DNA of 10,726 bases from Thermoplasmata archaeon (GTDB lineage: Archaea > Thermoplasmatota > Thermoplasmata > Lutacidiplasmatales > UBA184): assembly GCA_021798415.1 (NCBI GenBank), contig JAJZGO010000048.1, positions 1 to 10,726 on the forward strand, in the 5' to 3' direction. Shown here piece after piece: positions 5,214-10,726 of this stretch. Below the pieces are notes generated by a model. The model was not told where the DNA came from. It searched no databases and saw only the letters and a program-made list of their open reading frames with translations. A program made the translations under genes and the position numbers. How positions within the stretch are numbered: position 1 is the stretch's first letter; every line of letters starts with the position of its first letter.

Positions 5214-7538
5214 TCAGGCCCCCTTCCACGGACGGTGCTCGGCCGCGCGGAGGTCGAGCCCGCGCAGCACGCGGTCGGGCGTGATCGGGAGCTCGGAGAA
5301 CCGGACGCCGACCGCGTCGTAGAGCGCGTTCCCCACCGCGGGCAAGGTCGCGATCAGCGGGCCTTCGCCCGCCTCCTTCGCGCCGAACGGGCCTTCGGGG
5401 TCGTCGTCGCCCACGAGGAGGATCTCGACCTTCGGCATCTGCTGGGGCATCGGGATCTTGTACTCGAGCAGGGACGGGTTGAGGAGCCGGCTCGACCGGT
5501 AGTTCATCGACTCCCCCATCACCTGCCCGAGCCCCATGTGGATCGAACCCTCGATCTGTCCCTCGACCGCGAGCCGGTTGAGCGCGCGGCCGCAGTCGAA
5601 CGCGGCCCAGAGGCGAGGGACCCGGTACGCTCCGGTCTCGACGTCGACGTCGACCTCGGCGACGTACGCCGCGAACGAGTACGCGGGGGCCGTTCCCGCC
5701 CGGGCCCCCTTGAACGTCCCGCCCATCGTCGGGGAACGGTACGACCCCGAGGCCGTGAGGGCGCCCGACGTCTCCATCGCGGCGTGCAGCGCGTCGAGGA
5801 ACGTCACGAAGCGGTCCGGCCGACCCCGCACGCCGATCCGTTCGTGCCCGACCTCGAGCGTTTCGGCCGGTTCCCCGAGGGTCCGGGCGGCGGCCGCGAC
5901 GAGCCGGTCGCGGAGCGACTCCGCGGCCTCCCGCGCCGCGTTCCCCATCATGAACGTCACCCGGCTCGAATAGGAACCGAGGTCGACGGGGCTCACGTCC
6001 GAGTCGACGCGCTGGACGTGGACGCGCTCGAGGTCGACGCCCAGCACCTCGGCGACGATCGCGGCGAGGAGCGTGTTCGACCCCTGGCCGATGTCGGCCT
6101 GCATCGAGTGGACGGCGATCCCGCCGTCCATGTCGACCTTGAGGTGGACCGTCGACTGCGGCATCTTCGGCGTGAAGTGGATCGGACTGTTCGAGCCCGA
6201 GATGTAGAACCCGCAGCCGAGCCCGACGCCGCGGCCGTAGGGCAGGCGGCGGAACTTCGCGTCCCACCCGCTGCGCTCTCGCACGGCGGTGAGGCACTTC
6301 ACGAACGACGTCGACGTGATGCGGAACTGGTTGATGGTCGTCGAGTTCGGCGGGAGCGCGTTGCGCAGCCTCAGGTCGAAGGGGTCGGTCCCCAGCTTCT
6401 CGGCGAGCGCGTCGAGGGCGAGCTCGATCGAGTAGCGGAGGTTCGTCCCCCCGTGCGCGCGCATCGCGCCGGACGGAGGCTTGGTCGTGTAGACCCGCTG
6501 GCCCTTGTAGCGGAAGTTCGGGACCCGGTAGGGGCCCATCGCGAGCACCCCGTTGTAGTACGTCGTGACCGTGCCGAACGAGCTCCACGCGCCGCCCTCG
6601 ATCAGCGCCTCGATGTCGTAGCCGAGGAGGTTGCCGTCCGCGTCCGCCGCGATCCGCACGTCGTTCTGGGTCGGGTGCCGACCGTGGTTCGTGTAGAACA
6701 CGTCCTCGCGGTCGAAGAGGATCTTGACCGGTCGCCCGGTCTCGAGCGCGAGGGCCGCGCAGACGATCTCGTGCGGAAGGGGGTCCGACTTGCCCCCGAA
6801 CCCGCCGCCGACCTCGGGCTTGATCACCCGGATGCGGTGCATCGGGATCTCGAGCACTTCGGAGAGGGCGCGGTGGAGGTAGTGGGGAACCTGCGTCGCG
6901 CTCCAGACCGTGAGGCGCCCGTCGGGCGTCGCCTCCGCGACCGTCGCCATCGGTTCGGTGAACGCGTGGGTCACGCCCGCGAACCGCCCGCGGAAGCGGA
7001 CCGTCACGGCCGCCCTCGCGAACGCGGCGTCGACGTCCCCGAAATGTTGGACGACCTCCTTCTGGATGTTCGAGCCGAGGAGCCCGCGTGCGTGGATCGG
7101 TTCGGCGACCTTCGAGAGCCCGGACCGGGGATCCGAATACTCGGGCAGCGGCTCGACCTCGAACCGAACGAGCGAGAGCGCCTTCTCCGCGGTGAGCTCG
7201 TCCGTCGCCGCGACGGCCGCGACGATGTCGCCGATGTACCGGGCCTTCCCGACGGCGATCGCGGTCTCGTCGTGCGTGATGGGCAAGACCCCGAACGGGG
7301 TCGGGTACCGGTCCCCGGTGAGGACGGCGAGGACCCCGGGGAGCGCGCGGGCCTCCCGCACATCGACGGACAGGAGGCGGGCGTGCGGCCACGGGCTCCG
7401 CAAGAGGCGGCCGACGATCATGCCGGGGCGTTGGATGTCGTCCGTGTACTCCGCGCGGCCGGTGACCTTGAGGGGACCCTCGACGTACGGGATCCGTCCC
7501 CCCAGGAGGCGGTACGGCCCCGGCTCGGACGACGGCAT
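5214..7538 (-). CDS. hcrA: Molybdenum-binding large subunit of a 4-hydroxybenzoyl-CoA reductase-like enzyme (xanthine dehydrogenase family)
   Basis: This 774-residue protein carries the molybdopterin cofactor and the active site. The a/b hammerhead domain is near 23-130 (PLKVTGRAEYTDDI). PEVGGGFGGKSDP (241-253) is the first Moco-binding loop. PPSGAMRAHGG (354-364) is the substrate-side loop. VDLGSYSSRVT lies in the C-terminal half, and GAKEAGEGP (719-727) includes E725, the conserved catalytic glutamate. The length is close to HcrA. It lacks the AYRCSFR active-site loop of aerobic CO dehydrogenase, so it is not CoxL. With the FAD subunit's extra cluster, the best reading is a reductase that removes the para-hydroxyl of a hydroxybenzoyl-CoA, though substrate cannot be fixed from sequence. 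The ATG shares one base with the small-subunit stop (TGATG) and has GGAGG four bases upstream. It is probably cytoplasmic, as there is no Tat signal. Confidence 0.9.
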   Translation of the reverse strand: MPSSEPGPYRLLGGRIPYVEGPLKVTGRAEYTDDIQRPGMIVGRLLRSPWPHARLLSVDVREARALPGVLAVLTGDRYPTPFGVLPITHDETAIAVGKARYIGDIVAAVAATDELTAEKALSLVRFEVEPLPEYSDPRSGLSKVAEPIHARGLLGSNIQKEVVQHFGDVDAAFARAAVTVRFRGRFAGVTHAFTEPMATVAEATPDGRLTVWSATQVPHYLHRALSEVLEIPMHRIRVIKPEVGGGFGGKSDPLPHEIVCAALALETGRPVKILFDREDVFYTNHGRHPTQNDVRIAADADGNLLGYDIEALIEGGAWSSFGTVTTYYNGVLAMGPYRVPNFRYKGQRVYTTKPPSGAMRAHGGTNLRYSIELALDALAEKLGTDPFDLRLRNALPPNSTTINQFRITSTSFVKCLTAVRERSGWDAKFRRLPYGRGVGLGCGFYISGSNSPIHFTPKMPQSTVHLKVDMDGGIAVHSMQADIGQGSNTLLAAIVAEVLGVDLERVHVQRVDSDVSPVDLGSYSSRVTFMMGNAAREAAESLRDRLVAAAARTLGEPAETLEVGHERIGVRGRPDRFVTFLDALHAAMETSGALTASGSYRSPTMGGTFKGARAGTAPAYSFAAYVAEVDVDVETGAYRVPRLWAAFDCGRALNRLAVEGQIEGSIHMGLGQVMGESMNYRSSRLLNPSLLEYKIPMPQQMPKVEILLVGDDDPEGPFGAKEAGEGPLIATLPAVGNALYDAVGVRFSELPITPDRVLRGLDLRAAEHRPWKGA

Positions 7539-8011
7539 CACTCCTCCGTTCGCGCGGCGTCTTCGATCGCCTCGATGATCTTGATGTAGCCCGTGCACCG
7601 GCACAGGTTCCCCGAGATCGCGCGTTCGATCTCCGCCCGGCTGGGTCGGGGGTTCGAGCGCAGGAGCGCGGTCGCGGTCACGACGAACCCGGGCGTGCAG
7701 AAGCCGCACTGCGTCGCGCCGTGCGCCACGAAGGCGGCCTGGACGGGGTTGAGGCCGCGCGGCGGAGAGACCCCCTCGATCGTCTCCACCGAACGGCCGT
7801 CGACGAGCCGGGCGAGCGTGAGGCAGCTCAGGGTCGGGCGGCCGTCGACGAGGACCGCGCAACACCCGCAGGTGCCGAGGTCGCACCCCCGCTTCGTGCC
7901 CGTGAGCCGCAGGTCCTCCCGCAACAGGTCGAGGAGGACCCGGGGCGACGGGCAGGGGACCTCGACCGGGTGGCCGTTCAAGCGGAAGCTAAGGAGCTCT
8001 CGGGACGACAT
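7538..8011 (-). CDS. hcrC: [2Fe-2S] small subunit of a 4-hydroxybenzoyl-CoA reductase-like enzyme
   Basis: The product is 157 residues with two [2Fe-2S] domains. The plant-ferredoxin-type cluster uses C43, C48, C51 and C63 (the C-x4-C-x2-C pattern in RGCDLGTCGCC). The helical C-terminal domain uses C102 and C105 (QCGFCTPG) and C137 and C139 (NLCRCTGY). It passes electrons between FAD and molybdenum. All eight ligands are present, and length matches CoxS/HcrC subunits. The start at 8011 has GGAGG (8015-8019) just ahead. An in-frame ATG at 8041 would add ten basic residues absent from the family and lies deeper in xdhC, so I reject it. The gene begins 23 bases inside the 3' end of xdhC and ends on the ATG of the large subunit. 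The order small-large-FAD is that of the hbaBCD genes of Rhodopseudomonas. Confidence 0.93.
   Translation of the reverse strand: MSSRELLSFRLNGHPVEVPCPSPRVLLDLLREDLRLTGTKRGCDLGTCGCCAVLVDGRPTLSCLTLARLVDGRSVETIEGVSPPRGLNPVQAAFVAHGATQCGFCTPGFVVTATALLRSNPRPSRAEIERAISGNLCRCTGYIKIIEAIEDAARTEE
7543..7547 (-). promoter_or_regulatory. Ribosome-binding site of the large-subunit gene
   Basis: The minus strand reads GGAGG four bases before the ATG at 7538. It decides this start against longer readings, because the same frame stays open upstream to 7886 through what is really the small-subunit gene. Confidence 0.7.
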
Positions 8012-8834
8012 CGCCCTCCGGAACGGACGCGGGCACCTCACGCCCGCGCCTGGGTAACGTGCTCGGGTGCGCCTCTCGGACGAGCTCGGCGACGATGCTG
8101 ACCGCGATCTCGGCCGGGCTCTCCGCGCCGATGCGGAGCCCCACCGGCGAGCGGATGCGCTCGAGCGCGGAGCGGGCGACGCCGCGGTCGCGAAGGAGTG
8201 CGAAGAGGTGCTCGCGCTTCGACGTGCTCGCGATGAGCCCGATCGCGTTGGGGAACCGGGCGATCGCCCCCGCCAGGACCTCGAGGTCCTTCATCGCGTC
8301 GTACCCGAGCACGTAGAGGTGGGTGAACGACGTGGGGTCGAACCTTTCCCAGAGCGCCTCGGGGCCGACGACCTCGCGCCGGTCGGCGGTGGGGAACCGG
8401 TCGTCGCCGACCCAGTCGGGGCGGTCGTCGGCCACACTGAAGTCGTACTCGAGCGTCGGGAGGAGCGCGGCGAGCGCGTGGGCGACGTGGCCGCCCCCCC
8501 ACAGGAGAAGGTTCGGACGGGCGGGAACGTACTCGAGAGCGACGTCGACGGAGCCGCCGCACAGGCTCGGGAGACCGCCGACCGTCCACGCCTGGAGCTC
8601 GAAGTGTCGGAGGTCGCCCTCCCGACGCTCGAGCGCGGCACGGGCGAACGCCTTCACCTCCTCGTCGAGCGCGGCGCCCCCGACGGTCCCGAGACACGAC
8701 CCGTCCGCCCGGACGAGCATCGACGCTCCCCGCTTCCCGGGCACCGACCCCGTCGACCGGACCACGACCGCGCGGACGAACGGCTGGTGGGACTCGAGCA
8801 GCCGCAACGCCTCGCGCGTCTGGCGGCGGTCCAC
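7989..8834 (-). CDS. xdhC: XdhC/CoxI-family molybdenum cofactor maturation protein
   Basis: The product is 281 residues with the two XdhC domains. The N-terminal XdhC_CoxI part has FVRAVVVRSTGSVPGKRGASM (residues 19-39), LGTVGGAALDEEV and LCGGSVDVALE (91-101). The C-terminal Rossmann part has LLLWGGGHVAHAL (109-121) and VADDRPDWVGD. In characterised members this protein binds molybdenum cofactor, promotes its sulfuration and inserts it into the large subunit of xanthine-dehydrogenase-family enzymes. It sits between the nucleotidyltransferase gene and the enzyme subunits, so it most likely serves this enzyme. The GTG start overlaps the upstream stop by one base (TAGTG), typical of translational coupling, although the same frame stays open further upstream to 9221. 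Confidence 0.92.
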   Translation of the reverse strand: MDRRQTREALRLLESHQPFVRAVVVRSTGSVPGKRGASMLVRADGSCLGTVGGAALDEEVKAFARAALERREGDLRHFELQAWTVGGLPSLCGGSVDVALEYVPARPNLLLWGGGHVAHALAALLPTLEYDFSVADDRPDWVGDDRFPTADRREVVGPEALWERFDPTSFTHLYVLGYDAMKDLEVLAGAIARFPNAIGLIASTSKREHLFALLRDRGVARSALERIRSPVGLRIGAESPAEIAVSIVAELVREAHPSTLPRRGREVPASVPEGDVVPRAP

Positions 8835-9442
8835 TAGAATCCCCCCCGGCTCATCCACTCCTCCCGCGCCGCGCGGTACGCCTCGAGCGTGTCGATGTTC
8901 GCCACGACCCCCGGGTCGTCGACCTCCACGCGGCGGATCTGGGGGCCGAACTCGGGCAGGAGGGCGCGGACCGGAGCGTCCGGCCTCAGCTCGAGAAGGT
9001 CGGGTCGGATCGAGGAGCGCCAAAGGACCGGATGGCCGCCGTGCCCGCGGTACGTCGGGATGAACCAGACGCCGAGAAGGTCGCGGCTCGCGACGGACTC
9101 GAGGCGCTCGAGAGTCGTGGCGGCGACGAACGGGTGGTCGACCGGCCAGAAGAGGATGTCCCGCCCCGGCGGGATAGCGCTCACCCCCGCCTGGACGGAG
9201 GCGGTCCGCCCCTCGTACCAACGCTCCGCCTCGACGACCTCCACGGGGAGGCCGTGGAGCGCCCGGACCACCGGGGCGCGGTGGGCGCCGACGACGACGG
9301 TGATCGGGTCGTACCCCTCCGCGAGGCAGATTTCGGCGAGCCGGCGGATCGCGCTCGTTTCCCCGACGTCCACGAGGGCCTTCGGGAGCTCCCCGAAGCG
9401 GGTCGACTCGCCGGCGGCGAGCAGGAGAGCGGCGATCGTCAT
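8834..9442 (-). CDS. mocA: MobA/MocA-like molybdenum cofactor nucleotidyltransferase
   Basis: This 202-residue protein is a MobA-like NTP transferase. It begins with the nucleotide-binding signature ALLLAAGESTRFGELPKAL (5-23), has VDHPFV (101-106) where the family binds its metal, GHGGHP (133-138), and NIDT (182-185) near the C-terminus. The MocA branch joins CMP to molybdopterin to make the cytosine dinucleotide cofactor used by CO-dehydrogenase-type and 4-hydroxybenzoyl-CoA reductase enzymes. That role fits the operon better than GMP transfer by MobA. The ATG at 9442 begins directly at the conserved strand. A GTG at 9484 would add 14 unconserved residues and lies only about 10-17 bases from the likely TATA box, so it would probably not be transcribed. 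As first gene of the six-gene operon it sets the promoter position. Nucleotide specificity remains inferred. Confidence 0.88.
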   Translation of the reverse strand: MTIAALLLAAGESTRFGELPKALVDVGETSAIRRLAEICLAEGYDPITVVVGAHRAPVVRALHGLPVEVVEAERWYEGRTASVQAGVSAIPPGRDILFWPVDHPFVAATTLERLESVASRDLLGVWFIPTYRGHGGHPVLWRSSIRPDLLELRPDAPVRALLPEFGPQIRRVEVDDPGVVANIDTLEAYRAAREEWMSRGGF

Positions 9443-9493
9443 CCGGACCGGGCCCCCGGGGTCGCGGGCGGCGCTCTCGGGCACGACCCCCGG

Positions 9494-9501
9494 TTAGTTA
9501 A
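9494..9501 (-). promoter_or_regulatory. Probable TATA box of the molybdoenzyme operon
   Basis: The minus strand reads CCCTTAACTAACC, an AT-rich island centred about 55 bases before the ATG at 9442. Initiation would fall near 9471, giving a leader of about 30 bases. It lies in the roughly 200-base space shared with the divergent rps19e promoter. The rest of 9443-9640 shows no RNA gene or other element I can support. Confidence 0.45.
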
Positions 9502-9607
9502 GGGTCCGGTCCTGCCGACGCGGGCGCGGGCCGGCGCAGCTCGGTGGGGTCGACCGCTCGCGCGCGTGCGCCGGCGAGCGCCCTCCCCCGAGCTTCCGGG
9601 TCAGCGC

Positions 9608-9614
9608 TTAAATA
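9608..9614 (+). promoter_or_regulatory. TATA box of the rps19e ribosomal operon
   Basis: TTAAATA within GCGCTTAAATAGC is the clearest AT-rich box in the window. Its centre lies 30 bases before the rps19e ATG, so the transcript would have no leader or only a few bases. It matches the archaeal TATA consensus well. Confidence 0.65.
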
Positions 9615-9640
9615 GCAGGGCTGGGTGGGCGCGCCGCCTC

Positions 9641-10096
9641 ATGACCCATCCGAACGACGTGCCCCCGTCGATGCTCCTCCCGCAGCTCGCGACCGAGCTA
9701 CGGAACCGTCAGGCCGTCGCCCCCCCCACCTGGGCGACGTTCGTGAAGACCGGCGTGCACAAGCAGCGCGCCCCCGTGGAGCCCGACTGGTGGTACTTGC
9801 GCAGCGCCTCGGTGCTGCGGAAGATCTACGTGAAGGGGCACATCGGGGTCACGCGCCTCAGCGCCGAGTACGGCGGCAAGCGAGACCGGGGCAGCGCCCC
9901 GTACCACGCCCGGAGCGGCTCGCGCTCGATCCTGCGCGAGATCGTCCACCAGCTCGAGAAGTCCGGGCTCGTCCAGCCCTACAAGACCCGGGGACGCCGT
10001 CTGACGCCCGAGGGCGAGAAGTTGCTCTCCGCCGTGGCCAAGGACATCCTGCAGAAGCTCGCGACGAGCCGACCCGAACTCGCCAAGTACCTCTAG
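9641..10096 (+). CDS. rps19e: 30S ribosomal protein S19e
   Basis: The product is 151 residues, the usual length for archaeal S19e. It has the winged-helix-like S19e fold: the opening LATELRNRQAVAPPTWATFVKTG, then DWWYLRSASVLRKIYVKGHIGV, the glycine-rich YGGKRDRGSAP, and ILREIVHQLEKSGLV leading to RRLTPEGEKLL. S19e is shared by archaea and eukaryotes and belongs to the small-subunit head, where it is needed for subunit maturation. The ATG is supported by the TATA box 30 bases upstream and by fit to the family. It is the first gene of a plus-strand unit followed by pdcd5 and rpl39e, an order widely conserved in archaea. Confidence 0.96.
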   Translation: MTHPNDVPPSMLLPQLATELRNRQAVAPPTWATFVKTGVHKQRAPVEPDWWYLRSASVLRKIYVKGHIGVTRLSAEYGGKRDRGSAPYHARSGSRSILREIVHQLEKSGLVQPYKTRGRRLTPEGEKLLSAVAKDILQKLATSRPELAKYL

Positions 10097-10128
10097 CGAC
10101 CGTACGGTGAGGCGAGGAGGAGTGCTCG

Positions 10129-10488
10129 ATGGCGTACGGAGAGGACCCCGAGCTGAACGAGCTCCGCCGCCGGCGCGTGCGCCAGATCCAGGACCTTCAG
10201 GGCGCCGAGTCCTCGAACGCGGGCGCGTACGCGGCCCAGGAGGCCGAGATGCAGCGGCGCGACGCCGAGCGGGCCGAGATCCTCCGGCGGATCCTCTCGC
10301 CCGAGGCCCGCGAGCGGCTCGGCCGCATCCGCCTCGCGAAGCCGGACGTGGCGGCGTCGGTCGAGCAACAGCTCATCCAGCTCGCCGCGAGCGGACGGAT
10401 CCAGCGGCAGGTCGACGACGCGACCTTGCGCGCGCTGCTCGAGCGGATCGCGCCCGACCGCCGGGAGATCCGGATCACGAGGCGCTGA
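10129..10488 (+). CDS. DNA-binding protein of the PDCD5/TFAR19 family
   Basis: This 119-residue, helical, highly charged protein matches the archaeal PDCD5 family (about 110-120 residues). The N-terminal helix is rich in Arg and Glu (ELRRRRVRQIQ). The core contains ILRRILSPEARERLGRIRLAKPDVAASVEQQLIQLAASGRIQ, a conserved three-helix bundle with the signature LSPEARERL, and then VDDATLRALLERI. Archaeal members bind DNA in vitro, and their cellular role is not settled. A GGAGG at 10116-10120 lies 8 bases before the ATG, in contrast to the leaderless first gene. It lies between rps19e and rpl39e, so its expression is tied to ribosome synthesis. Confidence 0.94.
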   Translation: MAYGEDPELNELRRRRVRQIQDLQGAESSNAGAYAAQEAEMQRRDAERAEILRRILSPEARERLGRIRLAKPDVAASVEQQLIQLAASGRIQRQVDDATLRALLERIAPDRREIRITRR

Positions 10489-10500
10489 CGGGGGAAGTCG

Positions 10501-10659
10501 ATGGCCAATCGTAGAAAGAGCCTCGCACGGAAGACCCGCCTGTTCCGGGTGGTCAAGAGCAACCGCCGGGTACCGGCCTGGGTCATGCAACGGACGGACC
10601 GCCGGGTGACGCGCCATCCGAAGCGTCACACCTGGAAGCGGGGCCACCTGCACAAGTGA
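10501..10659 (+). CDS. rpl39e: 50S ribosomal protein L39e
   Basis: This 52-residue, very basic protein is typical of L39e, one of the smallest ribosomal proteins. After MANRRKSLARKTRL comes the diagnostic block SNRRVPAWVMQRT, then RRVTRHPKRHTWKRGHL. L39e lies at the peptide exit tunnel of the large subunit in archaea and eukaryotes. The ATG is 12 bases after the pdcd5 stop, with a purine run (GGGGGAAG) ahead. Its shortness makes it easy for automated gene calling to miss, but the motif match and operon position are convincing. Confidence 0.95.
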   Translation: MANRRKSLARKTRLFRVVKSNRRVPAWVMQRTDRRVTRHPKRHTWKRGHLHK

Positions 10660-10679
10660 GCGAACGGAGGTAGAGGACG

Positions 10680-10726
10680 ATGGCCCCGAAGACCCCGGCC
10701 CACCGAGGAGAGGAACTCGAACGGGA
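10680..10726 (+). CDS. rpl31e: 50S ribosomal protein L31e, N-terminal fragment cut by the window edge
   Basis: An ATG preceded by GGAGG (10666-10670, 9 bases upstream) opens a frame reading MAPKTPAHRGEELER before the sequence ends. Fifteen codons are too few for identification by motif. The call rests on archaeal gene order, where L31e follows L39e in this block, and on the ELER ending, which is where archaeal L31e sequences enter their first conserved strand. Confidence 0.6.
   Translation, partial: MAPKTPAHRGEELER

Noticed and set aside
4225..7392. A single very long minus-strand frame suggesting a fused large-FAD subunit protein
   Set aside because: Upstream of 5208 this frame is Arg/Gly/Pro-rich without motifs. 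The real large subunit is in another frame with all its molybdenum-site motifs and a stop at 5214-5216. Only 4225-5208 is genuine in this frame.
5235..7589. Long plus-strand open frame opposite the molybdenum subunit gene
   Set aside because: Its product is an Arg/Glu/Val/Asp-rich mirror of the coding strand with no recognisable motif. Long antisense frames are expected in DNA this rich in GC.
5214..8011. Aerobic CO dehydrogenase or plain xanthine dehydrogenase
   Set aside because: The large subunit lacks the AYRCSFR loop of CO dehydrogenase, and the FAD subunit has the four-cysteine insertion absent from both enzymes. The broad family is right, but these specific names are not supported.
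9485..9640. tRNA, small RNA or CRISPR-like repeats in the divergent intergenic region
   Set aside because: No cloverleaf, conserved T-loop sequence or spaced direct repeats are visible. The region holds only the two facing promoters and GC-rich filler.

Overview
The window is archaeal. It encodes transcription factor B (TFB), the H/ACA RNP protein Gar1, ribosomal proteins S19e and L39e, and a PDCD5-family DNA-binding protein, none of which occur in bacteria. DNA is very GC-rich (roughly 70% by eye), and the proteins are arginine-rich rather than strongly acidic, so a haloarchaeon is less likely. First genes of transcription units tend to have a TATA-like box about 20-30 bases before the start codon (leaderless or nearly so), while several internal genes carry GGAGG ribosome-binding sites. 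This fits a high-GC lineage of Thermoplasmatota or a related euryarchaeon, but the lineage is an inference.

Layout. Bases 1-117 hold the 3' end of a plus-strand gene whose product ends in a repetitive, Arg/Gly/Pro-rich tail. Then come gar1 and tfb (152-1398), a common archaeal pair. A probable membrane-anchored, cysteine-containing surface protein follows (1537-2022), then two overlapping genes of unknown function (2094-2997), then a phosphoribosylglycinamide formyltransferase gene, purN (3138-3797).

The minus strand from 9442 down to 3737 is one tight operon. In transcription order it holds a MobA/MocA-like nucleotidyltransferase, an XdhC-type cofactor-insertion factor, a [2Fe-2S] subunit, a molybdenum subunit, an FAD subunit and a short ParB/Srx-fold protein resembling the archaeal free-serine kinase SerK. 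Junctions overlap (1, 23, 1 and 4 bases) or are separated by 5 bases. The three structural subunits form a xanthine-oxidase-family hydroxylase/reductase. The FAD subunit carries four cysteines spaced x15-x7-x8, which is the extra [4Fe-4S] loop of 4-hydroxybenzoyl-CoA reductase. I therefore read the operon as a 4-hydroxybenzoyl-CoA-reductase-like enzyme with its own cofactor maturation genes. The SerK-like protein at its end is the least expected member, and it has Asn where the family's DGHHR motif has Asp.

Divergent from this operon, at 9641-10726, is the conserved archaeal block rps19e - pdcd5 - rpl39e - rpl31e, with the last gene cut by the window edge.
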